Shown here piece by piece: positions 1 to 7,284 of a stretch of 64,000 nucleotides of DNA. Position numbers and translations under genes: made by a program. Source of the stretch: an uncultured Prevotella sp. (GTDB lineage: Bacteria; Bacteroidota; Bacteroidia; Bacteroidales; Bacteroidaceae); the NCBI GenBank assembly GCA_905233985.1, contig CAJOFA010000014.1, forward strand, positions 62,001-126,000, read 5' to 3'. Numbering within the stretch: position 1 is the first letter of the stretch; the number at the start of each line of letters is the position of its first letter. The notes below the pieces were generated by a model. That model was not told the origin of the DNA and ran no database searches. It was given only the letters and a program-made list of their open reading frames with translations.

Positions 1-291
1 TTTGGCGATGGTCTGGCTCAGGTCAAGGGCGACAACTACAAGTGGGGGTTTATTGACAAGACAGGCAAGGTGGTCTTGTCGTGCCAGTGGGCAAATGCAT
101 CGTGCTTCCAAGAAGGCTTGGCTGCTGTTCAGGATTCCGACGGCAAGTGGGGCTATATCAACAAGACCGGCAAGGTGGTTATTCCTTTCCAGTGGAAGCT
201 TGCACTACTTTTTACCAAGGGTCTGGCTGAGGTTGTTGACGCTAATGATAAGTGGCACAAGATTGACAAAACGGGAAAGATTGTAGAATAA
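1..291 (+). CDS. WG-repeat protein, 3' end only
   Basis: The frame is open from base 1, so the gene starts outside the window and only its last 96 codons are seen. It reads as consecutive WG (KWG) repeats: KWGFIDKTGKVV, KWGYINKTGKVVIPFQW and KWHKIDKTGKIV are visible about 33-38 residues apart. WG repeats are beta-rich units of unknown biochemical role that are common in Bacteroidota, often in secreted or kinase-associated proteins. The last unit has degenerated from KWG to KWH. The stop TAA at 289-291 is followed in the same frame by another 41 open codons (see next entry), so the original C-terminus may have been longer. The ORF-track start at 70 is internal and not the real start. Confidence 0.85.
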   Translation, partial: FGDGLAQVKGDNYKWGFIDKTGKVVLSCQWANASCFQEGLAAVQDSDGKWGYINKTGKVVIPFQWKLALLFTKGLAEVVDANDKWHKIDKTGKIVE

Positions 292-417
292 CCCTACGGA
301 TTGCGCGAGATGTACAATGCAAAACTGCAGCATAATTCGTGGGGTGACATGTGGGAGGACGTTATGTCCTTTGAGGATTATCAGTCAATGGATACCTACA
401 AGTTCGAAGGTGATTAA
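292..417 (+). pseudogene. possible remnant C-terminus after the WG gene stop
   Basis: Immediately after the TAA of the WG-repeat gene the same frame stays open for 41 codons to TAA at 415-417. The text is protein-like, with Met, aromatic and acidic residues (for example HNSWGDMWEDVMSFEDY). It could be a former C-terminal tail cut off by the stop, a small separate ORF from ATG 310 (35 aa), or chance. No promoter is visible between the two parts. Low confidence. Confidence 0.3.
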
Positions 418-440
418 CCTGGGTCGGGGGTCGGTTCTCC

Positions 441-451
441 CTGATCCACTT
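441..451 (+). repeat. CTGATCCACTT box, isolated copy
   Basis: This 11-bp motif lies inside a GTCGG..GGTTCT..CTGATCCACTT context. The same box flanks the 22-bp arrays at 28445-28457 (+) and 56086-56098 (minus), and a variant is at 55868-55880 (minus). Here no 22-bp array follows; a terminator follows instead. Confidence 0.5.
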
Positions 452-471
452 TTTAAAGAATAAAACCAGGA

Positions 472-500
472 AACGGAAGTCCGCGCGGCTTCCGTTTTTT
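472..500 (+). terminator. intrinsic terminator of the WG-repeat gene
   Basis: AACGGAAG pairs with CTTCCGTT around a GC-rich loop and is followed by a run of six T. It is well placed to end transcription from the WG-repeat gene. Confidence 0.8.
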
Positions 501-518
501 CGTCCGAGACCCTCTCTT

Positions 519-538
519 ATCCCCCTGTGTAGGGGGAA
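519..538. repeat. small CCCCCT/AGGGGG palindrome
   Basis: ATCCCCCT-GTGT-AGGGGGAT is an 8-bp perfect dyad just beyond the 3' end of the minus-strand regulator. It may help end that transcript. A related G/C palindrome lies inside the btuF-like gene at about 25725-25757. Confidence 0.45.
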
Positions 539-552
539 TATTGTGGAGTGAA

Positions 553-1521
553 TCACAGCTTCACGCTCGTGATGTCCACGAGGCCGTTGACGATGGCGTA
601 GATGGTGAGGCCGGCGGGGGAATGAATCTGCAGCTTGCGGGCGATGTTACGGCGGTGGGTGATGACGGTGTTCACGGAGATGCACAGGTGGTCGGCAATC
701 TCCTTGTTCTGCATACCCTGCACGAGGCTGACGATGACGTCTTTCTCGCGTTCGCTGAGTGCCTCACCGCTGTCGGTGCCATTCTTGAAGACCATCGTGG
801 AGATGTTTTTCGTGACGTCCTGCTGCTTCGTCAGCCGCTCCAGCCGGCGGATGGCAGGCACGAAGATGTTGTCCTCTACCTGGGCGTGAAGCATGAGCCA
901 CTCCTCGTTGTTATAGATGTCGTAGAGCGTGGCGGTGAGTTTGTTGTTGAGGTGGGCATTGGCGGGCAGGTATTTGATGATGAGGAGCTTCAGCTCGCGC
1001 AACTTCCTGTCGGCGCTCTCGTGGTGCTTCGAGAAGGTCTCGATGCTGTAGTCGTTGACGGGGCGCTGCTCCAGTAGGGCCTGCACATAGGGGAAGAGCG
1101 TCTTCTCTTCGTACATCATGTGGCGGCGTATCTCACGGGCATATTCGTCGTAGAACCTGAGGATGAGCTGTCCGAGGTGTGTGGCAGCGTCGATGCTTTC
1201 CTCGAGCTCACGGCGTATGAAGGGCAGCTGGAAGTCGAGGTAATACTCGTGGCTGGCCTTGAGGTAGTGCATGAGCGTGGGTACGGAGAGCTGTTCGTCA
1301 TCCTCGTGACGGCTCTCGCTGCCTTGTCCGTTGATGGTGTAGTTCACCACGGCGAGGAAGGTGTAGGTGTCCACGTCGTTCATCTCGCATGTCTCACGCA
1401 CGGTCTTGTCGCCGAAACCGAGGTTGATGCCGAAGGAACCCAGCGACTGGAGGATGTTGTAGTCGTCCTTGATGAGTGAAATCATCTTGTCGTCAGCCTC
1501 ATAGATTTTCATATTCTTCAT
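553..1521 (-). CDS. hemerythrin-domain LuxR-type transcriptional regulator
   Basis: A 322-aa cytoplasmic protein with no signal peptide or membrane segment. Residues about 80-220 form a hemerythrin-like helical bundle with the expected di-iron ligand pattern: a His in the first long helix, HMMYEE (HxxxE), HHESAD and HAQVED (HxxxE/D). Residues about 255-315 are a LuxR/NarL-type helix-turn-helix (SEREKDVIVSLVQGMQNKEI, SVNTVITHRRNIARKL). Hemerythrin domains bind O2, NO or iron in the RIC/ScdA group, so the likely role is a redox or NO sensor that controls transcription directly. It is divergent from the porin-imelysin-di-haem oxidoreductase genes, which makes those its best candidate targets. 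The promoter is TACTTTTG at 1552-1559 (minus) with TTG 20 bp upstream. Confidence 0.85.
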   Translation of the reverse strand: MKNMKIYEADDKMISLIKDDYNILQSLGSFGINLGFGDKTVRETCEMNDVDTYTFLAVVNYTINGQGSESRHEDDEQLSVPTLMHYLKASHEYYLDFQLPFIRRELEESIDAATHLGQLILRFYDEYAREIRRHMMYEEKTLFPYVQALLEQRPVNDYSIETFSKHHESADRKLRELKLLIIKYLPANAHLNNKLTATLYDIYNNEEWLMLHAQVEDNIFVPAIRRLERLTKQQDVTKNISTMVFKNGTDSGEALSEREKDVIVSLVQGMQNKEIADHLCISVNTVITHRRNIARKLQIHSPAGLTIYAIVNGLVDITSVKL

Positions 1522-1716
1522 GATGCTCTACCTATTATTAATTAGACGGTGCAAAAGTACACATTATTTCCGACATACACAATCCCTAATAGTAGGTATT
1601 TGCGGGCATTTTCATTATTTTTAGGTATTGCAGGCCTTGGGGCAAATGGCTACCTTTGCGGCGCAATTGAGAAAAAATTGAGAATAATAACGCATTTAAG
1701 CATAGAAAAACAAGAA
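1522..1716. promoter_or_regulatory. divergent control region with three TACCTA heptamers
   Basis: It carries back-to-back Bacteroidota promoters: TACTTTTG (1552-1559, minus) for the regulator and TACCTTTG (1651-1658, plus) for the porin. Three copies of a TACCTA core are present: TACCTAT at 1529-1535 (+), and on the minus strand at about 1593-1598 and 1622-1627. The last two sit in direct repeats TAGGTATTTGCGGG and TAGGTATTGCAGG, 29 bp apart. NarL/FixJ-family proteins often bind TACYYMT-type heptamers, so these are candidate operators for the divergent LuxR-type regulator. The operator role is inference. Confidence 0.5.
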
Positions 1717-3042
1717 ATGAGAAACAGGTATTTTGCATCTTTAGTAATGGGTATGCTTGTCTTTTTTCCCATAGGGACGAGCGCCCAGGAGAGCGCTGGC
1801 GACAGCGTCTTCTCACACGCCAAAAGCCGTCTGAGCGTAGGCGGCTATGGCGAGGTGGGCTATTCGCGTAACTACTACAGCGACCACGTGAGCCGCTACA
1901 GTCAGCCCGAGGAGCACCGCGACGACCCGAGTCACGGACGTTTCGACATTGCCCATGCCGTCATCTATCTGGGTTATGAGTTCGGCGACGGCTGGTCGTT
2001 CGGCACAGAGATTGAGTTCGAGCACGGCGGCACAGGCAGCGCCAACGAGAAGGAGGACGAGGAAGGCGGCGAATGGGAAACCGAGACCGAGAAAGGCGGC
2101 GAGGTGGAACTGGAGCAGTTCTGGATTCAGAAGTCGTTCGGCAAGTTTGCCAACATACGCGCCGGCCACATCGTCGTACCCGTAGGCCTGAACAACGCCC
2201 ACCACGAACCGCTCAGTTTCTTCACCGTCTATCGTCCCGAGGGCGAGAACACCATCATGCCCTCCACGTGGCACCAGACGGGTGTGTCGTTCTGGGGACG
2301 CTACAAGGACTTCCGCTATGAAGCACAATTCTTGGCAGGTCTCAATGCCGACAACTTCACCAACGTGAACTGGATCAAGAAAGGACCGAAGTCGCCCCTG
2401 GAGTTCGACATCGCCAACAAGTACGGCGTGGCGCTCCGCGTAGATAACTACACGGTGCCCGGACTTCGCATCGGCGTGAGCGGCTACTACGGCCATAGCA
2501 TCGGCAACTCCTACCCCAACGATGCCAACGGTGCCGGAGCAACCTACAAGGGCAAGGTGGCTGTGGGCTCGCTCGACTTCACCTATAAGGGCCATAACTG
2601 GATTGTACGTGGACAGGCTGACTACGGTTATCTGGGCGATGCCGGCGAGCTGAAGTATATGTATAACCGACTGAACTCGAAGTCGCCCTACAAGCACTCC
2701 GCCTTCGTCAGCGGCAATGCCTACGCCATCGGCATCGAGGCAGGCTACAACATCCTCGCCCTCTTCACTCCGCTCGGCTCTGCCGCTTTGCACAGCAAAG
2801 AACCCTCCACCAAAAAGCTCTACCTCTTCGGACGCTACGAGCAGTACAATCCCTACGCCAGCCAGACAAACAGCACCGCCTACGACTACACCGAGGTGAA
2901 GCGCATGGCGCTGGGCGTGAACTACTACCCCATCCCGCAGGTGGTCATCAAGGCCGAGTACTCCAAGCGCTTCCTCAAGTCGTTCTATAACGACGAGCCG
3001 TCTGTAAACATCGGCATTGCGTATGAGGGATTTTTTATGTAG
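1717..3042 (+). CDS. outer-membrane porin-like beta-barrel protein
   Basis: The ATG at 1717 is chosen over the ORF-track start at 1549 because it begins a clear signal peptide (MRNRYFASLVMGMLVFF, then SAQ cleavage) and lies downstream of the TACCTTTG promoter. The mature part is rich in aromatic-ended alternating strands (for example YGEVGYSRNYY, FRYEAQFLAGL) and ends in a short strand with a terminal aromatic (IGIAYEGFFM), as in outer-membrane barrels. About 441 aa fits a phosphate-selective-porin-like fold. An acidic stretch of Glu and Gly at residues about 110-130 could form an extracellular metal-attracting loop. It heads a run with an imelysin lipoprotein and a di-haem oxidoreductase, a grouping seen for iron acquisition, so it may pass iron or an iron complex; the substrate is not shown. 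Confidence 0.75.
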   Translation: MRNRYFASLVMGMLVFFPIGTSAQESAGDSVFSHAKSRLSVGGYGEVGYSRNYYSDHVSRYSQPEEHRDDPSHGRFDIAHAVIYLGYEFGDGWSFGTEIEFEHGGTGSANEKEDEEGGEWETETEKGGEVELEQFWIQKSFGKFANIRAGHIVVPVGLNNAHHEPLSFFTVYRPEGENTIMPSTWHQTGVSFWGRYKDFRYEAQFLAGLNADNFTNVNWIKKGPKSPLEFDIANKYGVALRVDNYTVPGLRIGVSGYYGHSIGNSYPNDANGAGATYKGKVAVGSLDFTYKGHNWIVRGQADYGYLGDAGELKYMYNRLNSKSPYKHSAFVSGNAYAIGIEAGYNILALFTPLGSAALHSKEPSTKKLYLFGRYEQYNPYASQTNSTAYDYTEVKRMALGVNYYPIPQVVIKAEYSKRFLKSFYNDEPSVNIGIAYEGFFM

Positions 3043-3100
3043 TTCATAATTCATAGTTCATAATTCATAGTTCATAATTCATAGTTCATAATTCATAGTT
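3043..3100. repeat. heptamer tandem repeat TTCATAA/TTCATAG, 8 units
   Basis: Four perfect copies of a 14-mer, each made of two heptamers (TTCATAA, TTCATAG), start at the first base after the porin stop. They fill most of the 76-bp gap before the imelysin gene. The array could vary in copy number and so alter the spacing between the two genes. Confidence 0.9.
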
Positions 3101-3118
3101 AAAATAATTAAACTACAA

Positions 3119-4447
3119 ATGAAAAAGATTTTGATTCTGTCGGTCGGCGCCCTCATGGGCGCTCTGGCCTTCACCGCTTGCAGCGATGACAACAACGAGA
3201 ACAACGAACAGACAGCCGAGGGCTTCAACATCATTACCACCAGCCCCGTGGTGGATGAAGAGAACTACCCCGACATCACAACGGGCTATGACAACAAAAC
3301 CTTCGGACAGACAGCCATTGACGGATGCACCGACCTGGTGAGTCAACTCGAAGCCGCCAACGCTGCCATTGCCTCTGCCAAACTCACCGAGGAGCAGGAG
3401 AACTATCTGCGTGAGGTACTGAAGAACCTGGTGAGCAACGTCATCGTGCCCACCTACACCCAGCTGGCCAACAACACCGAAGACCTGGAGAAGACGCTGA
3501 ACGGACTCACCGTCAGCACCATCACCCAGGCACAAATCAACAAAGCCTGCGAGGACTTCAAGGCCGCACGTAAGTACTGGGAACAGAGCGAGGCATTCCT
3601 CGGCGGTGCTGCCTCTGACTTCGACATCGACCCCACCATTGACTCGTGGCCCCTCAACCGCTCGCTGCTGCTGAGCTACTTCAAGGGCGGCATGAACGAC
3701 GAGATGCTCGACGACGCCACCATCCTCGGCTTCCATGCGCTGGAGTTCATCCTCTTCCGCGACGGACAGCCGCGTAAGGTGAGTGAGCTGCAGGGCAACG
3801 ACACCTATAAGAACTTCGAGAGCATCACCGGTGCCCAGGAACTGGCTTACGCCCAGACCATCTGCACGCTGTTGAAGCAACGCACCTTCCAGCTCCAGGT
3901 GTCGTGGGAGGGCAAGACAACTGCCAATGCCTCACGTGTGGCTGTAGTAGAAGCTGCCAAGCTCGACTACACGACACAGAACGGGCTGTCCTTCGGTGAA
4001 AACCTCACCACCGCCGGCATCAGCGGCAGCAAGAGCACCTTCCCCACCCTGAAGGCCGCCATCGCACAGGTGCTGTCGAACGACGAAGGCTCATGTGTAG
4101 CTATCTGTAACGAGGTGGGAACGGCGAAAATTGCCAACCCCTTTGCCGCCGGAGACGTCAGCTATGTGGAGTCGCCCTATAGCTACAACTCCATCGCCGA
4201 CTTCCGCGACAACATCCGCTCCATTCGTAACGTCTGGCTCGGCTCTACCAACCGCACGGCTAACAAATACAGCTTCCACACCTTCTTTGCCAGCGTGAAG
4301 AGCGACAAGGTGAACACCAGCGTAGAGAACAGTTATGTCAACGCTATCGCTGCCATCAGCGGTATGCCCTCTCCTTTCGTCAAGTACTGCTGTACTATCT
4401 GGAATATTGCTTTTGAAGACGACGAAGACTGGGAGGTTGAGGAATGA
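3119..4447 (+). CDS. imelysin-family (peptidase M75-like) lipoprotein
   Basis: A 442-aa lipoprotein: signal peptide with lipobox FTAC, then S-DDNNENNE, which matches the acidic lipoprotein export signal for display on the Bacteroidota outer surface. The imelysin core shows GFHALEFILF, the GxHxxE motif that defines the family, in a largely alpha-helical protein. Imelysin-like proteins (EfeO, IrpA, ICMP) are periplasmic or outer-membrane iron-associated proteins, with peptidase activity doubtful for most. It overlaps the following di-haem oxidoreductase by 4 bp (ATGA), so the two are translationally coupled and probably act together, for example in iron binding and redox change at the surface. 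That joint role is inference from family and context. Confidence 0.88.
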   Translation: MKKILILSVGALMGALAFTACSDDNNENNEQTAEGFNIITTSPVVDEENYPDITTGYDNKTFGQTAIDGCTDLVSQLEAANAAIASAKLTEEQENYLREVLKNLVSNVIVPTYTQLANNTEDLEKTLNGLTVSTITQAQINKACEDFKAARKYWEQSEAFLGGAASDFDIDPTIDSWPLNRSLLLSYFKGGMNDEMLDDATILGFHALEFILFRDGQPRKVSELQGNDTYKNFESITGAQELAYAQTICTLLKQRTFQLQVSWEGKTTANASRVAVVEAAKLDYTTQNGLSFGENLTTAGISGSKSTFPTLKAAIAQVLSNDEGSCVAICNEVGTAKIANPFAAGDVSYVESPYSYNSIADFRDNIRSIRNVWLGSTNRTANKYSFHTFFASVKSDKVNTSVENSYVNAIAAISGMPSPFVKYCCTIWNIAFEDDEDWEVEE

Positions 4448-6240
4448 AGAAAACAACACTTACCGCATTACTGGCCATAGCCCTCATGACGGGTTGTACG
4501 GACGACAAGGATGCCGAATACCTCGGCCCGCTGACGCCCGAGGAAGACCCCTTCGGCAAGGCCAACGATGTGTTCACAGCTGAGGAGTGGTATCCTGGCG
4601 GACAGCTGGGTACCACCGAGAAAGCCAGCTATTCTGCCCCTGCACCTGCTGTGGAGAATATCAGCGGCATGGAACAGGACTTCAACGTCGGCGAGGACTT
4701 CTTTGAGCATCTCTACACCGTTGACGTAGCCCCGCGTAAGGGTCTCGGTCCTGCATGGGTACGCAACAGCTGTATCGCCTGTCACCCTGCCTACGGTCAC
4801 GGCAAGCGTCAGACGTCATACCGCGCCAACGACATCGGCAACGGCTATCTGCTCGTCGTCTATCACCCCAACGAAGCATTCACCGAGGACGGTGTGCGCT
4901 ACACCGTAGCACCGTCTTCCTACATCAGCGAGGTGACGGGAATGCCGCAGACACAGGCCATGAAACCCTTTAAGGCACCTATTGACGAGACGCAGATCAG
5001 CATCGAGTGGCGTAACGTGGAAAGCATGCCCAGCGGACTGAGCATGACGTTCCCCGACGGCTCGGGTGAGAGCTATTCACTCATCTATCCTGTCGTCAAC
5101 ATTCCCGTTACGGCGTTCAACACCAACCCCGTGCCCACCGACTATGAGGTACGACTTGAGTCAACCATCGGACTTTACGGCACGGGATTGCTCGACGCAC
5201 TCACAGACGAGGATATTGAGGCACAGTGGAAGGCTGAGTCGAAATATGTAGAACTGAATCCCGCCATGTGGGATAAGGATGCAGGCACGTTCAAGGCCTC
5301 TGCCTATTACAGCGCCGCATACAACGACATCGGCACTTTCAGAGGTTCACACGGTCCGCTCAAGCGTTTCACCTATGCGATGACACGTGGCTCCTTGCAG
5401 GACGGTGCCGGTGCTAACGCCATCTGGAACATCACCAACGTCACACGTTCCGACCGCCACTTCCTCTACACCACGCCCGCATGGGCACAGGCTATGAGTG
5501 AAGACCCGGAAGTCATCAGCTACATCAAGGAGCACGGACGTGAGGCTTCCAGCATTCTCTATCCCTACTATGCCGACGGCACCGATGCAGGTATTGCAGC
5601 TCGTGTCTATGAGATTCTCAGCGCATCGAACTTCGGCAAGCGCGACATCTTCGAGCAGTATCTGCTGAACAATGCGCCTTACAATGGAGAGGAGGAGATG
5701 AGCGACAAGCAGTATTATCAGTTCATTGTGTGGCACAGGGGCTTGGCCGTTCCAGCTGCCCGAAACCTCGACGACCCGCAGGTGCAGCGCGGCAAACAGC
5801 TCTTCACCGAGATGGGTTGTGCCCAGTGTCACCGTCCGTCATGGAAGACCGGCGACGACAATATGTGGGTTGACGGCGCTACCCGTGCTTACGCTGACGC
5901 TAACCAGCTGGCAACCGACGGCGACTACACGAAGCTGTTGCCGAAATATCCAAATCAGACCATCTGGCCCTACACCGACATGGTGCAGCACCGGCTGTTC
6001 ATGGAGAACGACATTCGTACGGGTTGGTGTCGCACAACACCCCTCTGGGGACGAGGACTGTCACGGCAGTTGACAGGTGCCGACGACCGTCTGCATGACT
6101 GTCGCGCGAGAACCGTCACAGAGGCTATCATGTGGCATGGATACTCCAAACAGTCTGACGGTTACCGGGCCACGGTCAAGTTCTACAACTTACCCAAGGC
6201 CGACCGTGACGCCGTCGTGAAGTTCATCGAAAGCATTTGA
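4444..6240 (+). CDS. di-haem oxidoreductase (DHOR/thiol oxidoreductase-like) lipoprotein
   Basis: A 598-aa protein with lipobox MTGC followed by TDDKD, so probably a surface or periplasmic lipoprotein. Two c-type haem sites are visible: CIACH at about residue 112 and CAQCH at about 460. The C-terminal block HDCRARTVTEAIMWHGYS matches the family hallmark HDGRARTLxEAIxWH. This family is usually found beside imelysin genes, often with a porin or a second imelysin, and is thought to change the redox state of iron or a bound ligand. It starts inside the imelysin gene. The haem sites imply a c-type cytochrome maturation system elsewhere in the genome. No frameshift or missing ligand was seen. Confidence 0.9.
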   Translation: MKKTTLTALLAIALMTGCTDDKDAEYLGPLTPEEDPFGKANDVFTAEEWYPGGQLGTTEKASYSAPAPAVENISGMEQDFNVGEDFFEHLYTVDVAPRKGLGPAWVRNSCIACHPAYGHGKRQTSYRANDIGNGYLLVVYHPNEAFTEDGVRYTVAPSSYISEVTGMPQTQAMKPFKAPIDETQISIEWRNVESMPSGLSMTFPDGSGESYSLIYPVVNIPVTAFNTNPVPTDYEVRLESTIGLYGTGLLDALTDEDIEAQWKAESKYVELNPAMWDKDAGTFKASAYYSAAYNDIGTFRGSHGPLKRFTYAMTRGSLQDGAGANAIWNITNVTRSDRHFLYTTPAWAQAMSEDPEVISYIKEHGREASSILYPYYADGTDAGIAARVYEILSASNFGKRDIFEQYLLNNAPYNGEEEMSDKQYYQFIVWHRGLAVPAARNLDDPQVQRGKQLFTEMGCAQCHRPSWKTGDDNMWVDGATRAYADANQLATDGDYTKLLPKYPNQTIWPYTDMVQHRLFMENDIRTGWCRTTPLWGRGLSRQLTGADDRLHDCRARTVTEAIMWHGYSKQSDGYRATVKFYNLPKADRDAVVKFIESI

Positions 6241-6262
6241 TGAGAAATTCATGTTGCAGAAA

Positions 6263-6294
6263 TTTGGTGATTAGCGGGAAAAGCCGTACCTTTG
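6263..6294 (+). promoter_or_regulatory. promoter of the GNAT-like gene, possibly leaderless
   Basis: TTTG at 6263-6266, 20 bp, then TACCTTTG at 6287-6294. Transcription normally starts about 6-8 bp after this box, which falls at 6300-6302. The first ATGs are at 6298 and 6304, so the mRNA would have almost no 5' leader. Confidence 0.75.
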
Positions 6295-6297
6295 CCG

Positions 6298-7284
6298 ATG
6301 CGTATGAGCGGGCTGAAGGTAAACATCTACACGAAGGGGGACCGCATACCCGAAACGGGTGTGAGGTTCTTCCATAGTGCGGAGTTGTTTCACCTCTGTG
6401 AGGCTACGCCAAGACTCAGGCCCTACCTGGTGGTAGTGGAGGACGACTCCCATGTGGTTGCACACATGCTTGCCATGCTGAGATACCGCGCCTCGTGGTT
6501 CCCACCCTACTGGTACATGCATTGCCGTGTGTATGGTGAAGGGGAGATAAGTGACGAGGTACGAGGTGCGAGGTACGAGGAGGAGCTGTTCGGCATGATG
6601 CTCAATGCACTGATGCGGCGGCTGCCGGGCTGGGTGCTGTATGTGGAGGTGAGCGACCTGAGCAGCAAGATGTTCGGCTACCGTCAGTTCCGTCAGCAGA
6701 AGTTCTTCCCCGTCCACTGGATGAGCGTACACAACTCGCTGCACAGCCACGCCCCCGAGGAGCGCATCAGCGAGCGCATGAAACAACGCATCCGCCAGGC
6801 CCGGGAGCGCGGTGCCGTGACGAAAGAGGTGGAAACGGAAGAGGAGTTCAGCCAGTTCATGAAGCTGCTGAAGAGCCACCACTGGTTTAAGCCGAAGCGT
6901 TACATCCCAGACGAAAAACTGTTCCGGGGCATGATGGGCAGTCAGCAAGCCCGCCTCTTCATCACAAAACAGAAGGAGAAGGTCATCGGCTGCTGTGCCT
7001 GCACCTATTCCGGCAGCGATGCCTACCTGTGGTACTCTGCTTTCCGCCGTAAGAGCTATGTGCGACTGCACCCTGACATCCTGACTGTCTGGCACGCCAT
7101 CACTCATGCCTATGAGCATCACTACGACCATATCAGGTTCATGGATGTAGGACTGCCTTTCCGTCGGAACCCGTACCGTGAGTTCATCCTGAGCTTCGGA
7201 GGCAAACCGGTCAGCACGTACCGCTGGTTCAAGTGCAACATACGGTGGGTGAACAGCCTGCTGTCGTGGATTTATAAGGATTAA
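6298..7284 (+). CDS. GNAT/FemAB-like acyltransferase, unassigned substrate
   Basis: About 328 aa with no signal peptide or membrane helix. The size and pattern fit a tandem GNAT (FemAB-like) fold: an N-terminal half with HVVAHMLAML, and a C-terminal half with KVIGCCACTYSGSDAYLWYSA followed by a helix over the acyl-binding region. Such proteins transfer acyl or aminoacyl groups; no substrate can be read from the sequence. The ORF track starts at a TTG (6292) that lies inside the promoter box; ATG 6298 or 6304 is more plausible. Residues about 86-95 (DEVRGARYEE) are encoded by a heptamer tandem repeat (6554-6581). The stop is directly followed by the feoAB start codon, so the two are co-transcribed. 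Confidence 0.7.
   Translation: MRMSGLKVNIYTKGDRIPETGVRFFHSAELFHLCEATPRLRPYLVVVEDDSHVVAHMLAMLRYRASWFPPYWYMHCRVYGEGEISDEVRGARYEEELFGMMLNALMRRLPGWVLYVEVSDLSSKMFGYRQFRQQKFFPVHWMSVHNSLHSHAPEERISERMKQRIRQARERGAVTKEVETEEEFSQFMKLLKSHHWFKPKRYIPDEKLFRGMMGSQQARLFITKQKEKVIGCCACTYSGSDAYLWYSAFRRKSYVRLHPDILTVWHAITHAYEHHYDHIRFMDVGLPFRRNPYREFILSFGGKPVSTYRWFKCNIRWVNSLLSWIYKD
6554..6581. repeat. intragenic heptamer repeat ACGAGGT x4
   Basis: Four consecutive 7-bp units (ACGAGGT, ACGAGGT, GCGAGGT, ACGAGGA) lie inside the GNAT-like gene with the frame kept. The same unit in reverse complement (ACCTCGT) occurs inside relA at 54595-54629. Confidence 0.8.

Noticed and set aside
1549-1716. 56-residue N-terminal extension of the porin
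   Set aside because: It crosses the promoter region, and the signal peptide starts at ATG 1717.
1813-3054. 413-aa minus-strand ORF over the porin
   Set aside because: Antisense shadow of the porin gene; low-complexity Val/Ala/Gly-rich text without recognisable domains.
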